A DNA stretch of 64,000 bases from Rehmannia glutinosa (Eukaryota > Streptophyta > Magnoliopsida > Lamiales > Orobanchaceae), in assembly GCA_016081115.2 (NCBI GenBank), contig CM071925.1:11636441-11700440 (forward strand), written 5' to 3'. Each line of letters begins with the position of its first letter. Within the stretch, counting starts at the first letter, position 1. Of this stretch, positions 23,301-34,000 are shown in pieces. Position numbers and translations under genes: made by a program. The notes beneath the pieces were generated by a model, which saw only the letters and a list, made by a program, of their open reading frames with translations, was not told the DNA's origin and did not search any database.

Positions 23301-24000
23301 AGTCATAGACAAATTCCTAAAACAATGGAGGTTTGTCCTGACATGGCATTTGATTATGTTGTGGATGAAAATGAACACCTCACAAGATTATTTTGGGCAG
23401 ATCCAATAGCAATAAGCAACTACGCTATATTTGGGGATGTCGTCTCATTTGACGCTACGTACAACGTACACCAACAGGTAAAAAAACGAAACTATACCTA
23501 AAAAGACTATATTATTGCTATCCATTTGCTCTCAATTGCACAATATTATCCATTATTCCCCAAGATGCATTAAATCCATTATGAAAAACTAATAAAATAT
23601 AAATGTCACGGGTACAAAATGATTTTCACACCCTTCACGAGAATAGATAACCATAAGAGGTGTGTGACATTTACAGTTGGTTTAATGTTAAAGGAGGACG
23701 AAGAATCGTACGTCTGGTTGTTCCAAAATTTTATTAAGGCAATGCATCAAGAATCACATTACTTAGTTACAGAAAGACCCAGTTATGAAAAATATAGTAA
23801 AAGTAGTTTTCAAAGAGGCAAGACACTGATTATGCATGTGGCACATAATGGAAAAGGTGGGAGCTAAGGATGGTCATGCAATAATGAAGGATGAATATTT
23901 CATGTGGAGACTAATTAAGAAACATCGTATGGGATAATTTTTTAAATCCAACCGAATTTGAAGAAGAATGGAATAAGATAATGATTGTTTATATGTTTTG
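23301..24000 (+). pseudogene. FAR1-related / MULE-transposase-like, transposase part
   Basis: From 23325 the reading MEVCPDMAFDYVVDENEHLT, RLFWADPIAISNYAIFGDVV and SFDATYNVHQQ is the start of the MULE transposase core of FAR1/FRS proteins (FWAD, GDVVSFDATY). MIFTPFTRIDNHKRCVTF and SYVWLFQNFIKAMH follow from 23619, and near 23930-23990 VWDNFLNPTEFEEEWNKIMI. Stops and frame changes separate these blocks, and the C-terminal half with the SWIM zinc finger is absent. It is the continuation of 8944-9614. Confidence 0.85.
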
Positions 24001-24006
24001 AAACAT

Positions 24007-24837
24007 GTGGGGGATTGTTGTATTAAATGGTGTTTTAAAAGATTTTTCTATCCCACATAGGAAACCAAATGAAGTTTTGGTCACTTTATTAACAGAAAGG
24101 CTGGAGTAGACTTGTAAAAGGGCTTGAGAAGTAAGTGGGCTCGCGCGCATTAATGTTGGGCCAAATTTGTAGATTGTAGTGTAAAATCATCAATTTGCCC
24201 CCCTGCGCGCGGGTGATACGGGCTCGAACCATCTTTTTTTTTCCACTTATAAATCTTGATATTTTGAATTAATCCAGCAACCTATTAATGGATTAATTTT
24301 TGACCAATTCAAAAGCCGTCATCAGCTTATTCTTTGAATTAATCTTGAAGCCTTATCAACAGTTGGGCTTTATGTTTTTAAACTAACAGGGGCCTGATTT
24401 TTAGAGTTAGTTTAGAACAAACATGCTCATTTATTTCAAAAATAAACTGATGCCCCATCATTATCGCACCATACTTTTTAGTTCTTATTTTTCGGGTCAG
24501 TGGGTTTATAAATATCCCTTACATAGCTTAATATTAAGTACAGAAAATTATCGTCTTCCTTCTTGAGTTTCTGTTGCTCCTAATTTTGTTGGGTTACTCA
24601 AATATTTCTGCCATTAAAACATGTTGAATCCTAGAGGGACTACGAAAGTAAATTCCTTAAGGACAGTACATTCTTGCACGCCTCAGTAGTACCTTCGATT
24701 CATTGCATTTTTCTTCTGTTGCTTAGCGTTTAGTTTGTTACGGGCTGCTGCTTATCGAATTAATTTGTTTGTTTCATAACTTAAATTCTAGTTCGTGTTC
24801 TCGCTACTGTTTTCCGGACTTCCATTTTATTGTTGCA
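24007..24837 (+). repeat. Polypurine tract and LTR-like sequence, partial element
   Basis: GTGGGGGAT directly followed by TGTTGTATT at 24016 is the layout of a polypurine tract and the start of a 3' LTR on the + strand. The right end of the LTR is not clear; it may reach into 24600-24700. No coding sequence is seen until the Copia RNase H remnant at 24838. Confidence 0.5.
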
Positions 24838-25458
24838 AGGCCTGATTTTGTCTATCCAGTCAGCCTAATATCACGATCCATGCACGATCCAAGTAAACTA
24901 CATTTTGCAGCAGCAAAAAGGATTCTGAGATACCTTCAAGGTACGAGAAAACTCGGCACCAAGTATGTTAAAGAAAAAGAAAATAAGCTTATTAGATATA
25001 CAGATAGTGACAGGGAAGGGTCACTTGATGATCGTAAATGTACATCTGGGTATGTATTTTGTCTTTGCTCAATAATTATATATTGGTCATCAAAGAAGCA
25101 AAAGACAGTATCACTTTCATCGTGACGAGAATACATACATCACGCCACTAATGCATCTTGTGAAGCAGTATGACTTAGAAAAATTTTAGTTGATATTCAG
25201 CAAAGCCAAGACACTTCCACAATAATTTTCTGTGACAACATGTCAATTATTGCAATGACAAAAAATCCAGTTTTTCATGCAAGATCGAAACACATTGAAC
25301 TTCGTCACCATTTCATCAGAAGTCTTGTGAAGGATCAAGAAATTCACTTGGAGTTTGTGAACACAACGGAGCAATTGGCAGATGGTTTCACCAAAGGAGT
25401 GGGCCTTGAAAAATTGGAACAACTTTGAAAGAATGTCAAATTACAAATTAAGAGGGGG
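24838..25458 (+). pseudogene. Copia RNase H remnant with polypurine tract
   Basis: Reading ARPDFVYPVSLISRSMHDPS, LHFAAAKRILRYLQGTRKLG, YTDSDREGSLDDRKCTSGYV, then IIFCDNMSIIAMTKNPVFHA, SKHIELRHHFIRSLV and TEQLADGFTKG is the Copia RT tail plus RNase H. A stop lies near 25125. AAGAGGGGG at 25450-25458 is the polypurine tract before the LTR at 25459. Everything upstream of RNase H is missing. Confidence 0.85.
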
Positions 25459-25880
25459 TGTTAAAATATTATAATTTGCAATGGCACTTGGCATTCTACA
25501 ATTGCACTTCAACAACCCATTTGCATTAATAATTGGATATTGGTGGAGCAAATGCTACGTGTGTGGTATGAATTAATCTTACCAACCTTATCCTATTTGT
25601 TAATGTGTTAATTATATGGTTTAGTCTTCTTTACGAAGCCTATAAATAGGCATCTTCTGCCATTATGTTGATCCATCCGAGTGAAGCAAAAGAAAGTCAT
25701 TCAAAGGCTATTTAGTGAGAAAATATTGTAGAAATTTTGTAAGCAAAAATTGAGTGAGTTTTTTTTTTTTTTAAAAAAATTGCATTATTGATGAGATTAT
25801 ATTTTTAGTGAACAAATATTTTAACTTCCAATTTATTTTTTTACCTCTCACTTTTATAATTTATACATGTATACCCAACA
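25459..25880 (+). repeat. 3' LTR of the truncated Copia
   Basis: Begins TGTTAAAATATT after a polypurine tract and ends CCCAACA; it contains a TATA-like cctataaatagg near 25640. The 5' LTR is not in the window. The LTR ends exactly where ACR homology starts. Confidence 0.75.
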
Positions 25881-25942
25881 TAGATAACTTTGGGCTTTCA
25901 TTTGAGGTTGGTCGAGAATTCGTTGTCTCTTTCATCACTGAT
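25881..25942 (-). pseudogene. ACR gene scrap A
   Basis: tagataactttgggctttca, then tttgaggttggtcgagaatt and cgttgtctctttcatcac, line up base by base, with a few substitutions and 1-bp indels, with 48919-48980 in the last exon of the intact ACR gene on the minus strand. It is a relic of a second ACR copy. Its neighbours on both sides are transposon sequence. Confidence 0.8.
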
Positions 25943-26180
25943 TTGTTGTTTCTGGCCTCTCATGGCTTTCCTCTAATTTTATACTGATTATTGCTTTAGC
26001 CTGAAGAACATGCATATTCTTTGAAATATTTAGTTGTATCGAATGATGTTTTTCCATAAACAACAAATTCAACTGGGTTTGTCTGAAATGCGGGCTTTAA
26101 TAGATGCAACGCGATATTGAAGGTGTTGAAATATTTGAGATTATAATCATATGCTGCTCTTTGGTTTTTGTATATTTAAT
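25943..26180. other. Unassigned sequence, no gene seen
   Basis: Between ACR scrap A and the TGTTAG start of the LTR-like sequence. No reading frame, repeat or family feature recognised. Confidence 0.3.
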
Positions 26181-26341
26181 TGTTAGAGTAGGATGTCAAG
26201 CGCTCCAATTAGATTGGAGTTTATTCTAATTGTAATGATAATTTTATTGAGAATCATATTAATAAAGATATTTCTTTATCATTTGTTTTATATTTAATAC
26301 TATTAATTATGAGTTTGATAAAGAACTTAGATCATATTAAG

Positions 26342-27893
26342 TGTTGGGAAATTTATTGTTTAGATTTTGATGAATGCCATGTAAAACTTAGAATAGGAAG
26401 TTGGCACCCCTTTTTTTTGTTGTAAACTGCATTGTAACAAATAGGGCTGGTCAAGCCGAGTTAAGTCGGCTATGCCTAAACATGCAAGAAGACAACCGGA
26501 GACTAGAAGGAAGACTCAAAGCAAGACAAATGAGTATGGCAAAGAAGAGAAGACGGAACTCGATCAAGGTGCGGTGAGATGCAGTGAAAAGTATCGATCA
26601 AGTCAACTCAAGATAGCCAAGTCTCAAGTTGAAGTGACGGAAGAGTCATCCATGATTGAAAGTGACTCTAAGTCACCTGGGAAAGCAAGGAAATGCGGTC
26701 AAGTCGAGATAATCGAAAGAGATCCGTTGCACGTAAATCAAGAGAATTACTTAAACAAGTAATACCTCCATGCTACCTTTCTCGAAGTGCTCATCCCCGA
26801 GAAGCGTGCAAGGGGAATAAACCAATGGGAAGCACTACACCGTGTCGAACTCGAAAAGTCAAGAACAATTCATACGAGGAAGTGGCAACTCAAGGATCGC
26901 AACAAGACAAGCCAACGACCACAAGTGACTTTCAAAAATAAGCCTATCTCTTCAACTGGAAGATTTTTGAAAGATCACTATAAAAGGCGAGGAATGACTC
27001 GAGAGAAGAGGACCTTGATTACCTCGAACCACGAACATTCAAGCTAACATTTTGAATCGTCGAAATATTCTCAAAGATCATTCAAGATTAATTCTCAAGC
27101 CTACACTACGAAGGAAATCAATCCAACACTCACACCGAAAGGAAAGATAACCTCAATCGGTTGAAGAGGAGACTTTTGAAGAAAAGGGGTCTACATTCCG
27201 CGGAGGATTGTAGGAAGGTTCAAGGTCGAACCGGTCTCGAGTTTTTGGAGGGCTTCGTGATCAAATCCAAAGAGCTTGAGCAAGTGAGTTGTAGTAGCAA
27301 GGCAGCCACTGTGAAGAAGGCGAGTCTCACGAGAAGCCACTGCGTGACCAAGGCATCTCCGGATCGAGTCCCAAAGGATCAAGTCACCGTGTGTGATCAA
27401 GACTTGTATCCGGGTACCGTTACCACTCGTATCTTGATCAATACTTAGTGGATTCCTCCAGGAGTTGGAGAAGAGAGGAGTAGAAGAATTACCCCATCTT
27501 CGAACCTCTATAAAAACTTATCGTGTCATTTACATTTCAAATTTTAATTCTTGCACTTTAATTTTTTAATTCTCACGATAAATTTGCTATCCACTCGATA
27601 ATTTCTAAGTACTAAAACCAAGGACTAAATCATAACTAAACCAAATTCAAGGGTGTTAAGTCTTCCAATAAAACAAATCAGCTTGAGCTAATTCACTTAA
27701 CAAATGAGTTATTCTATCAACGGCTCGAGTCAGTGCGTTGAGTGACTAACTCTCTTGATTAACTAAATTGGCTATCCACCAAGGACACAACCGTGTAGTA
27801 TCAACTCGAACTTTAAAAAGGACTAAATCGAAAAGTTTGTAATGTTTATTCAACCCCCTTCTAAACCTTACACTCACACCCTTGGGACCTACA
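26342..27893 (+). repeat. 5' LTR of the Sirevirus-type element
   Basis: 1552 bp. Contains open frames rich in Lys/Arg that are not genes. Pairs with 38943-40510. Confidence 0.9.
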
Positions 27894-27895
27894 AG

Positions 27896-27909
27896 TGGTA
27901 TCGGAGCGG
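27896..27909 (+). other. Primer-binding site
   Basis: tggtatcggagcgg, two bases after the LTR, is the initiator tRNA-Met type site with one change from TGGTATCAGAGC. Confidence 0.8.
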
Positions 27910-28019
27910 TTGGTTCATTGAGCCTTCCGCACCGTTCTTGAACTAGATCTCCAAATTTTTCAAAGTCTGTTTTAGTACTTAAGTTTTCAAAACTCTTTTT
28001 ATTATCAAAAGTTATTATC

Positions 28020-29820
28020 ATGGAAGCAAATTTGACACGTATCCCTATGTTCACAATTGAAGAATTTGATGATTGGAAAATTCGTATGCAAGGCTCATCT
28101 ATCAAAGATTACATGATGAGATGTGGATAGTGATAGAGGATGGGCCACTACAAATTTTAAAAGTGAACACAGCTGTAAGAAGAGCTGCAGCTGAAGGTGA
28201 AGAGGATGTCGCTCCTAGACCAGCTATGGTTGAAAAACCAAGAGCTGAATGGACAAATGATGACAGAAAAAGATACAACCTGGACAATGTGGCCAAGGAT
28301 ATTCTTTACAAAACCTTGGACAAAGCCATGTTCAATAAAGTCAAATCATGCAAAACGGCTAAAGAAATCTGGGACAAGCTAACATTGATTTGTGAAGGCT
28401 CAGAGCAAATCAAGGAAAATAAATTATCAGTGGCTGTACAGAAATTTGAGAATTTCAAAATGATCGCAGGAGAGAACCTGGATCAACTGGATGCTCGGTT
28501 CACAGAAATTACCAACGAGCTATCTGCTCTTGGAAAAGAATACACACAAAAGGAAATGTGTATGAAGATCCTAAAAAGTCTCCCAACTGAATGGGAAATG
28601 AAGGTCATGGCACTAAGACATTCCATGGACCTATCAAAGACATCCAACCATGAGCTATTCTCAGATCTCAAAGCCTACGAATTTGAGCTGAGAAGAAAAG
28701 ACCCGAGGAAGAGACAATTTGCCCAAAACAATTTCTCTAATTGTTAAGGATGGCAAGAAAGTCAAGTCAAAGAAGTCATTGACCCAGAGGAAATAGCCCT
28801 GATGGTTAAAAGGTTCAACAAGTTCTTCAATAAGAACTACAAGAGAGGCAAGGGCGAATCCTCCAGAAGACACTCAGCTCCCTCCAAGTCAAAGGAAGAT
28901 AGGCCAACCAAGAGAACAGATCATCAAAAAGTGAATATCAAAGGGTGACAATCCAAGAATCGAAAGAGTGATCAAAAGGTTGAATATCTATCTTTGGAAC
29001 CGTAGGCAACCGGTCACTATGCCATTGATTGCCCATATCCTGTAGTCAACAAATACAGGAATGAAGAAGAAAGAAAAGTCTTGAGAGAAAGAAGACAAGA
29101 AAAGAAAAAGGCAATGTTGGTCAGCAGAGATCACGAGATAGCCAAGTCAAGAGACATAGCCGATTCAGAGTAGTGAAGCGACTACTCAAGTGACTCAAGA
29201 AGAAGCATTGATCTGTCGATGGCCAAGGAACAAGACCAACCCGACCAAGAAGATGAGGTACACTCGACTCATCACACTCGTATTCTAGTGATAGTGACTT
29301 GTGACACACACACTTCATCACCCACTGATCTTTATGATTCATTAGGCAAAATGATGAAAGATTTTGAACACATTAAATCCTCACACACACTACTAAATGA
29401 GGAAAACACCTACTCAAGAGCCAAAACTCACAAAATGACTAAGGAGCCGAGTACTCTAAGTCAAATAGCCGATGAGAATAAAAGTTTAAAGACCGAAAAT
29501 GCCAAGCTAGTAGCGAGAAATAGCTGCCGTAGAAAAGAGGGAGAATGACCTCAAAAATGTGATTGCCTCATTCACTAAAACATCTAAGTCATTGGATGAT
29601 CTTATCATGAGCCAAAGAGAATGTGGAGACAAGACAGCTTAGATTTAATTCCTCTGTGCTATGTCAAGCTCCAAAAGTGATTTTGGAAAAAGGATCTTCA
29701 AGCAATGAAGCATCTCAAAAATCCAAAACTCCAAATGGTGCACACACATTTATTCCAAAGCACAATCACAAGCAAATTGGCATTGGTTATAAAGGAAAAG
29801 GAAAAAACAATGTTAGTTGA
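28020..29820 (+). pseudogene. Sirevirus-type gag
   Basis: ATG at 28020 starts MEANLTRIPMFTIEEFDDWK; the frame breaks near 28125. It continues from 28130 as IVIEDGPLQILKV, NLDNVAKDILYKTLDKAMFN, TAKEIWDKLTLICEGSEQIK and MKILKSLPTEWEMKVMALRH to 28747, a UBN2-type gag. A degraded knuckle (ATGHYAIDCP) is at about 29010-29045. 29219-29548 encodes a long polar, helical tail (DLYDSLGKMMKDFEHIKSSH, ADENKSLKTENAKLV) of the kind seen at the C-terminus of Sirevirus gag. Confidence 0.82.
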
Positions 29821-30339
29821 GTGTCTTTGAGAGGACAATGAGAAGAAATTCAAATGAGTTCCTCAAAGAAACTCCAAACAGAAATACTCAGAAAGAAGAA
29901 AAACAGAGCTACCAAAAACCCCGTAAGTTCTATAAAAGAAACACATTTGATGGGAATGGTAGAAAATATCCAAGTCAAGTCGATCGAATGATGTAAACTA
30001 TCAAAAAGACCTATGGAATATAAGCCCAAATGGCAAAGGCCTAGAACTCAAGAAAGGCCATTCCAAAGGTATAAGAGCTTTCATCAAAGACACATATGCA
30101 CCTAGGCACTACACTCGAGACATCACAACTACCCAAAGAAGGCAATTGCTAAAACACATATATAGGCATACAGACAAAAGAGACAAATTTGTATGAACCT
30201 AGAATCCCCAAGCAATTTGCCAAAATTAATTATGATTATGGCACGATAGATGGCAACCCCTTAGAGCCAAATCATCCGGCTATAGGTTGGTTGGATCATC
30301 TTACAATACTAACCCCTCGTGACCTGCATAAGTATGGGT

Positions 30340-30580
30340 ACCTAAAACTTAATTTCCTTGTTTGCGTGTTCAAGAACAAAAGTGCCAAGGAACCTGGTAC
30401 ATGGATAGTGGTCATTCCCGGACATATGACAGAAACAAGAAAAATCTGTCAAAATTCAAAGAAGCTAAAGGAGCAAAAGTCATATTTGGAGGAAATGAAG
30501 CTCCAGGAGAAATAAGAGGCATTGGATCCATCAAGAAAAATGGATTAGAAATCACGATGTTGCATATGTTGAAGGACTAA
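30340..30580 (+). pseudogene. Sirevirus-type protease
   Basis: WYMDSGHS at 30395-30418 is the aspartic protease active site (normally WYLDSGCSRHMTG). It is followed by KFKEAKGAKVIFGGNEAPGE and IRGIGSIKKNG, the normal flap and C-terminal pattern. A stop follows MLHMLKD at 30580. Confidence 0.8.
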
Positions 30581-30769
30581 ATTTTAATCACGAGTATTAG
30601 CCAACTCGTGACAAGGGTTATAATGTTGGATTTAACATGGGTATATGCCAAATCAAGGATACTGAAATCAAAATGAAGTTGTGTTGCAAGGATGCGGACA
30701 AAAGAACATGTATATCGTGGATTGGTCAACAAAACACCCAAAGACTGTCTCGTTAGCAAAGAGCACAAC

Positions 30770-31684
30770 AATCAAGTTGGTTGTGGCACAAGAAGCTGAG
30801 TCACCTGAATTTCAAAACAATTAACAAGATTGCCGAAGCAATCTTGTGGAAGGACTTCCGGACTCAAAGATACAAAAAGGAGAGTATATGTGACGATGTC
30901 GAAGGGAAAACAAATCAAATCATCATTCAAAGAAAATGCATGTCCATCTTCAACAAGAATATTGCATATGCTACACATGGATCTATTTGGTCCAAATTGA
31001 ACCACCAACATAAGTGGGAAGAAATATACCTTGGTGGTAGTAGATGACTACTCAAGATATACATGGACAATATTCATGTGTAAGAAGAAAGAAACTCTCT
31101 AAACTACCACAAATTGATGAAGAGGATTCAAAATGAGAAGAGCCAAACCATTATCAAAATAAGATCGGATGTAGGAACCGAGTTTGTCAATGGTATAATA
31201 ACTCAATTGTATTGAAAATGGCATTGGTCATGAATTATCTCGCAGCAAGGACTCCACAAAGAGAATGGAGTTGCGAAAGAAGAATAGAACTCTCAAAGAA
31301 GCGAAAACACCATGTTAGCGAGAGCGGGCTACCTAAAAGATTTTGGGTTGAAGCAATAAACACAAAGATGCTACACTCAAAATAGATGCATGATAAAATG
31401 AGACAAGTGACAAAGACTCCCTATGAGATTTGGACAGGAGAAAGCCAAATGTTGCATATTTTAAAATATTTGGATGTAAATGCTTCATCCATAACAATGG
31501 CAAAGATAATCTAAAGGCTTTTGATGCTAAAGATGATGAAGGTATCTTCTTGGGATACTCAGCTGAAAGCAAAGCCTACAGAGTACTCAACAAGAGGGCT
31601 ATGGTTGCAGAAGAATCCATTCATGTGGTATTCGATGAGCCAAATGTAAATGGAGAAGACATTGAAGAGTCACCGATAAGATAA
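30770..31684 (+). pseudogene. Sirevirus-type integrase
   Basis: LWHKKLSHLNFKTINKIAE at 30780 is the GAG-pre-integrase region. The rve core (VVVDDYSRYTWTIF and RSDVGTEFVNG-like readings) follows in broken frames near 31030-31200. The tail KPNVAYFKIFGCKCFIHNNG, KDNLKAFDAKDDEGIFLGYS and SKAYRVLNKR at 31430-31684 is a typical Copia integrase C-terminus. Confidence 0.82.
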
Positions 31685-31685
31685 A

Positions 31686-32700
31686 TTGAATCATCCAGCC
31701 ATGCAGAAAAGTCCCTATGCTGAAGTTGAAGCTGGAATTATAAACTCAGATGAAGATGAGATAGTTGAGTCTCAAAAACAGCTGGAAAATCTGCAGCTAA
31801 GTGATAACGAGAGAGCTGATGTAAAATGGCTGAGAGACCATCCACCAGAACTTGTCATTGGAGATATAAGAGAAGGTGTCAAAACAAGATCTAGAACTCA
31901 ACAAGAAGCCATGTTCACATGCTTTATCTCACAAATAGAGCCTAAAGATGTGTCACAAGCATTGGATGACACACATTGGATTCAAGCCATACAAGAAGAG
32001 CTGAATCAGTTTGAAAGAAATAAAGTATGGGGGTTAGTTCAAAGACCCACCCATCAAAATGTTATTGGCACTAAATGGGTGTTCAGAAACAAGATGAACG
32101 AGGAAGGTTCTGTGGTAAGAAACAAAGCAAGATTAGTAGACAAAGGATATTGCCAAGAAGAAGGGATAGATTTTGATGAAACATTTGCCCCTGTAGCAAG
32201 ATTGGAAGCTATTAGGATGTTTCTTGCCTATGCAACTCACAAGAATTTTATTGTATATCGATGGATGTAAAAAGTGCATTCCTAAATGGTTTATTGGAAG
32301 AAGAAGTGTATGTTGAACAACCTCCCGAGGATTTGAGCAAACAGACTCTTGGAGATAAGGTATAAAAACTCAAGAAAGCTCTATATGGATTAAAACAGGC
32401 ACCCGAGCATGGTATGATACTTTGTCACAATTCCTAAATCGAGAATGGATTCACAAAAGGAAAAGTGGATAGAACACTCTTCTAATTCAAGACAGGGAAG
32501 AGCATACTTTGCTTGTTCAAATATATGTGGATGACATCATTTTTGGATCCACAAACAAAGAATCGTGGTGAAAAATTTTCAAACCTCATGCAAAGCAAAT
32601 TCGAAATGAGCATGATGGGAGAGTCGACATTCTTCCTTGGACTCCAAGTGAAACCGCCAAGGATGGAACCTTCATAAGTCAAATAAAATACACCGAGATT
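31686..32700 (+). pseudogene. Sirevirus-type reverse transcriptase
   Basis: WIQAIQEELNQFERNKVWGL, VIGTKWVFRNKMNEEGSVVR and FDETFAPVARLEAIRMFLAY mark the RT start up to 32270. After a frameshift come MDVKSAFLNG and KALYGLKQAP, and the active site IYVDDIIFGS at 32521-32550 is intact. Several later single-base indels break the frame. Confidence 0.88.
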
Positions 32701-32734
32701 TAATGAAGAAATTTGGTATGGAAGAGAAATCTTC

Positions 32735-33430
32735 GTGAATATACCAATGAATACATCACCAAAATGGACATGGATGCGGATGGCAAGCCTCGTAGATCAA
32801 ACAAGATACATAGCACTCATTGGATCATTGCTTTATCTCACAACTAGCGTGCCACACATCACCTTTGTTGTAGGTGTATGTGCAAGATTTCAATCTGCTC
32901 CAAAAGAGAGCCATATGACTCAGCTAAGAGGATCTTGAGATATTTGAAGGAAGCCAAGAAGTTGGCTTATGGTATCCAAAGGAAGGTGGATTCAAGCTAA
33001 TTGGCTATTCGACTCGACTATCTTTGGATGCGAGTTGTGACAGAAGAGCACCTCGCACATGTCAAATGCTTGGAAACAGACTAATTTCTGGTTTAGCAAA
33101 AAAGCAAAATTCAATAGCCACCTCTACAACCAAGAGAATACATAGGGCTGGCAAAAGTTGTGCCCAAATCCTATGGATGAGACAAAGAAATGAGAGACTA
33201 TGAAATTGAAGAAAAGGAAATTCCAATCATGTGTGATAACACAAGTGCAATTGCAATCACTCAAAATCCTGTGTTGCACTCAAGAACAAAGCATATCGAT
33301 GTCGATATCACTTCATAAGAGATCATGTTGAAAAGAAAGACATCACCTTGAATATATTTCAACCGATAAACAAGATTCGACATATTCACAAAACCATTAT
33401 GTGAGTCAAGATTTGAAGAACTCAAGTATG
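32735..33430 (+). pseudogene. Sirevirus-type RNase H
   Basis: YIALIGSLLYLTTSVPHITF and VVGVCARFQSAPKESH start the region. Later broken frames give readings like SIATSTTKRIHRAGK and ITQNPVLHSRTKHIDVRYHF-like pieces near 33240-33320, the Copia RNase H C-terminal half. Confidence 0.75.
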
Positions 33431-34000
33431 AGTTAGGGTTAATTGAGCTGAGCCGACACTCGAAGACTCAAAGAAAGGCAATGAAACACAAAAAGGGAAA
33501 AAGGGTCAATTCTCAAAATCGCCTAAATGAATCGATCGGATCGGAAAGTCACTATACCGAATTAGTCGACAAATGAGTCATTATGAGAACTGAGAAGAAG
33601 AGTTAAATCGGCTAAGGGATAAGCCGAGTCATTTATGTGCAAAGTGACAAAAACGCAATCGTTTTTACTAAGCGAATATTTTTAAGAATGACGTCAAAGA
33701 TAATGATGATGTGTACAGCAAAAGCCGCACACCAAGCTTATGATTGGATATAAATGATGCCGCATTAAATTCGAGACATTAAATGCTAATCGGCGTGCAA
33801 AATCTAAGCCGTTGATTTCGATCACATTTCAAAAACCACCCGCACGCCCTTTCGAAAACCATACTTAAACCATTTTCGTCCGTTTCTCTCACATATTACC
33901 AAAACTGTTCATTTCTCTCTCAGAAGCAAAGGCAAAACTCTCTCAAAACCCTATCAATCTTCAAATCAACTTCTAAGTTTCTTTTCGTGAAATACGAAAA

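Noticed and set aside
26472..27448. Lys/Arg-rich open frames in the 5' LTR of the Sirevirus-type element
   Set aside because: They lie inside an LTR, overlap in several frames and are not kept in the 3' LTR.
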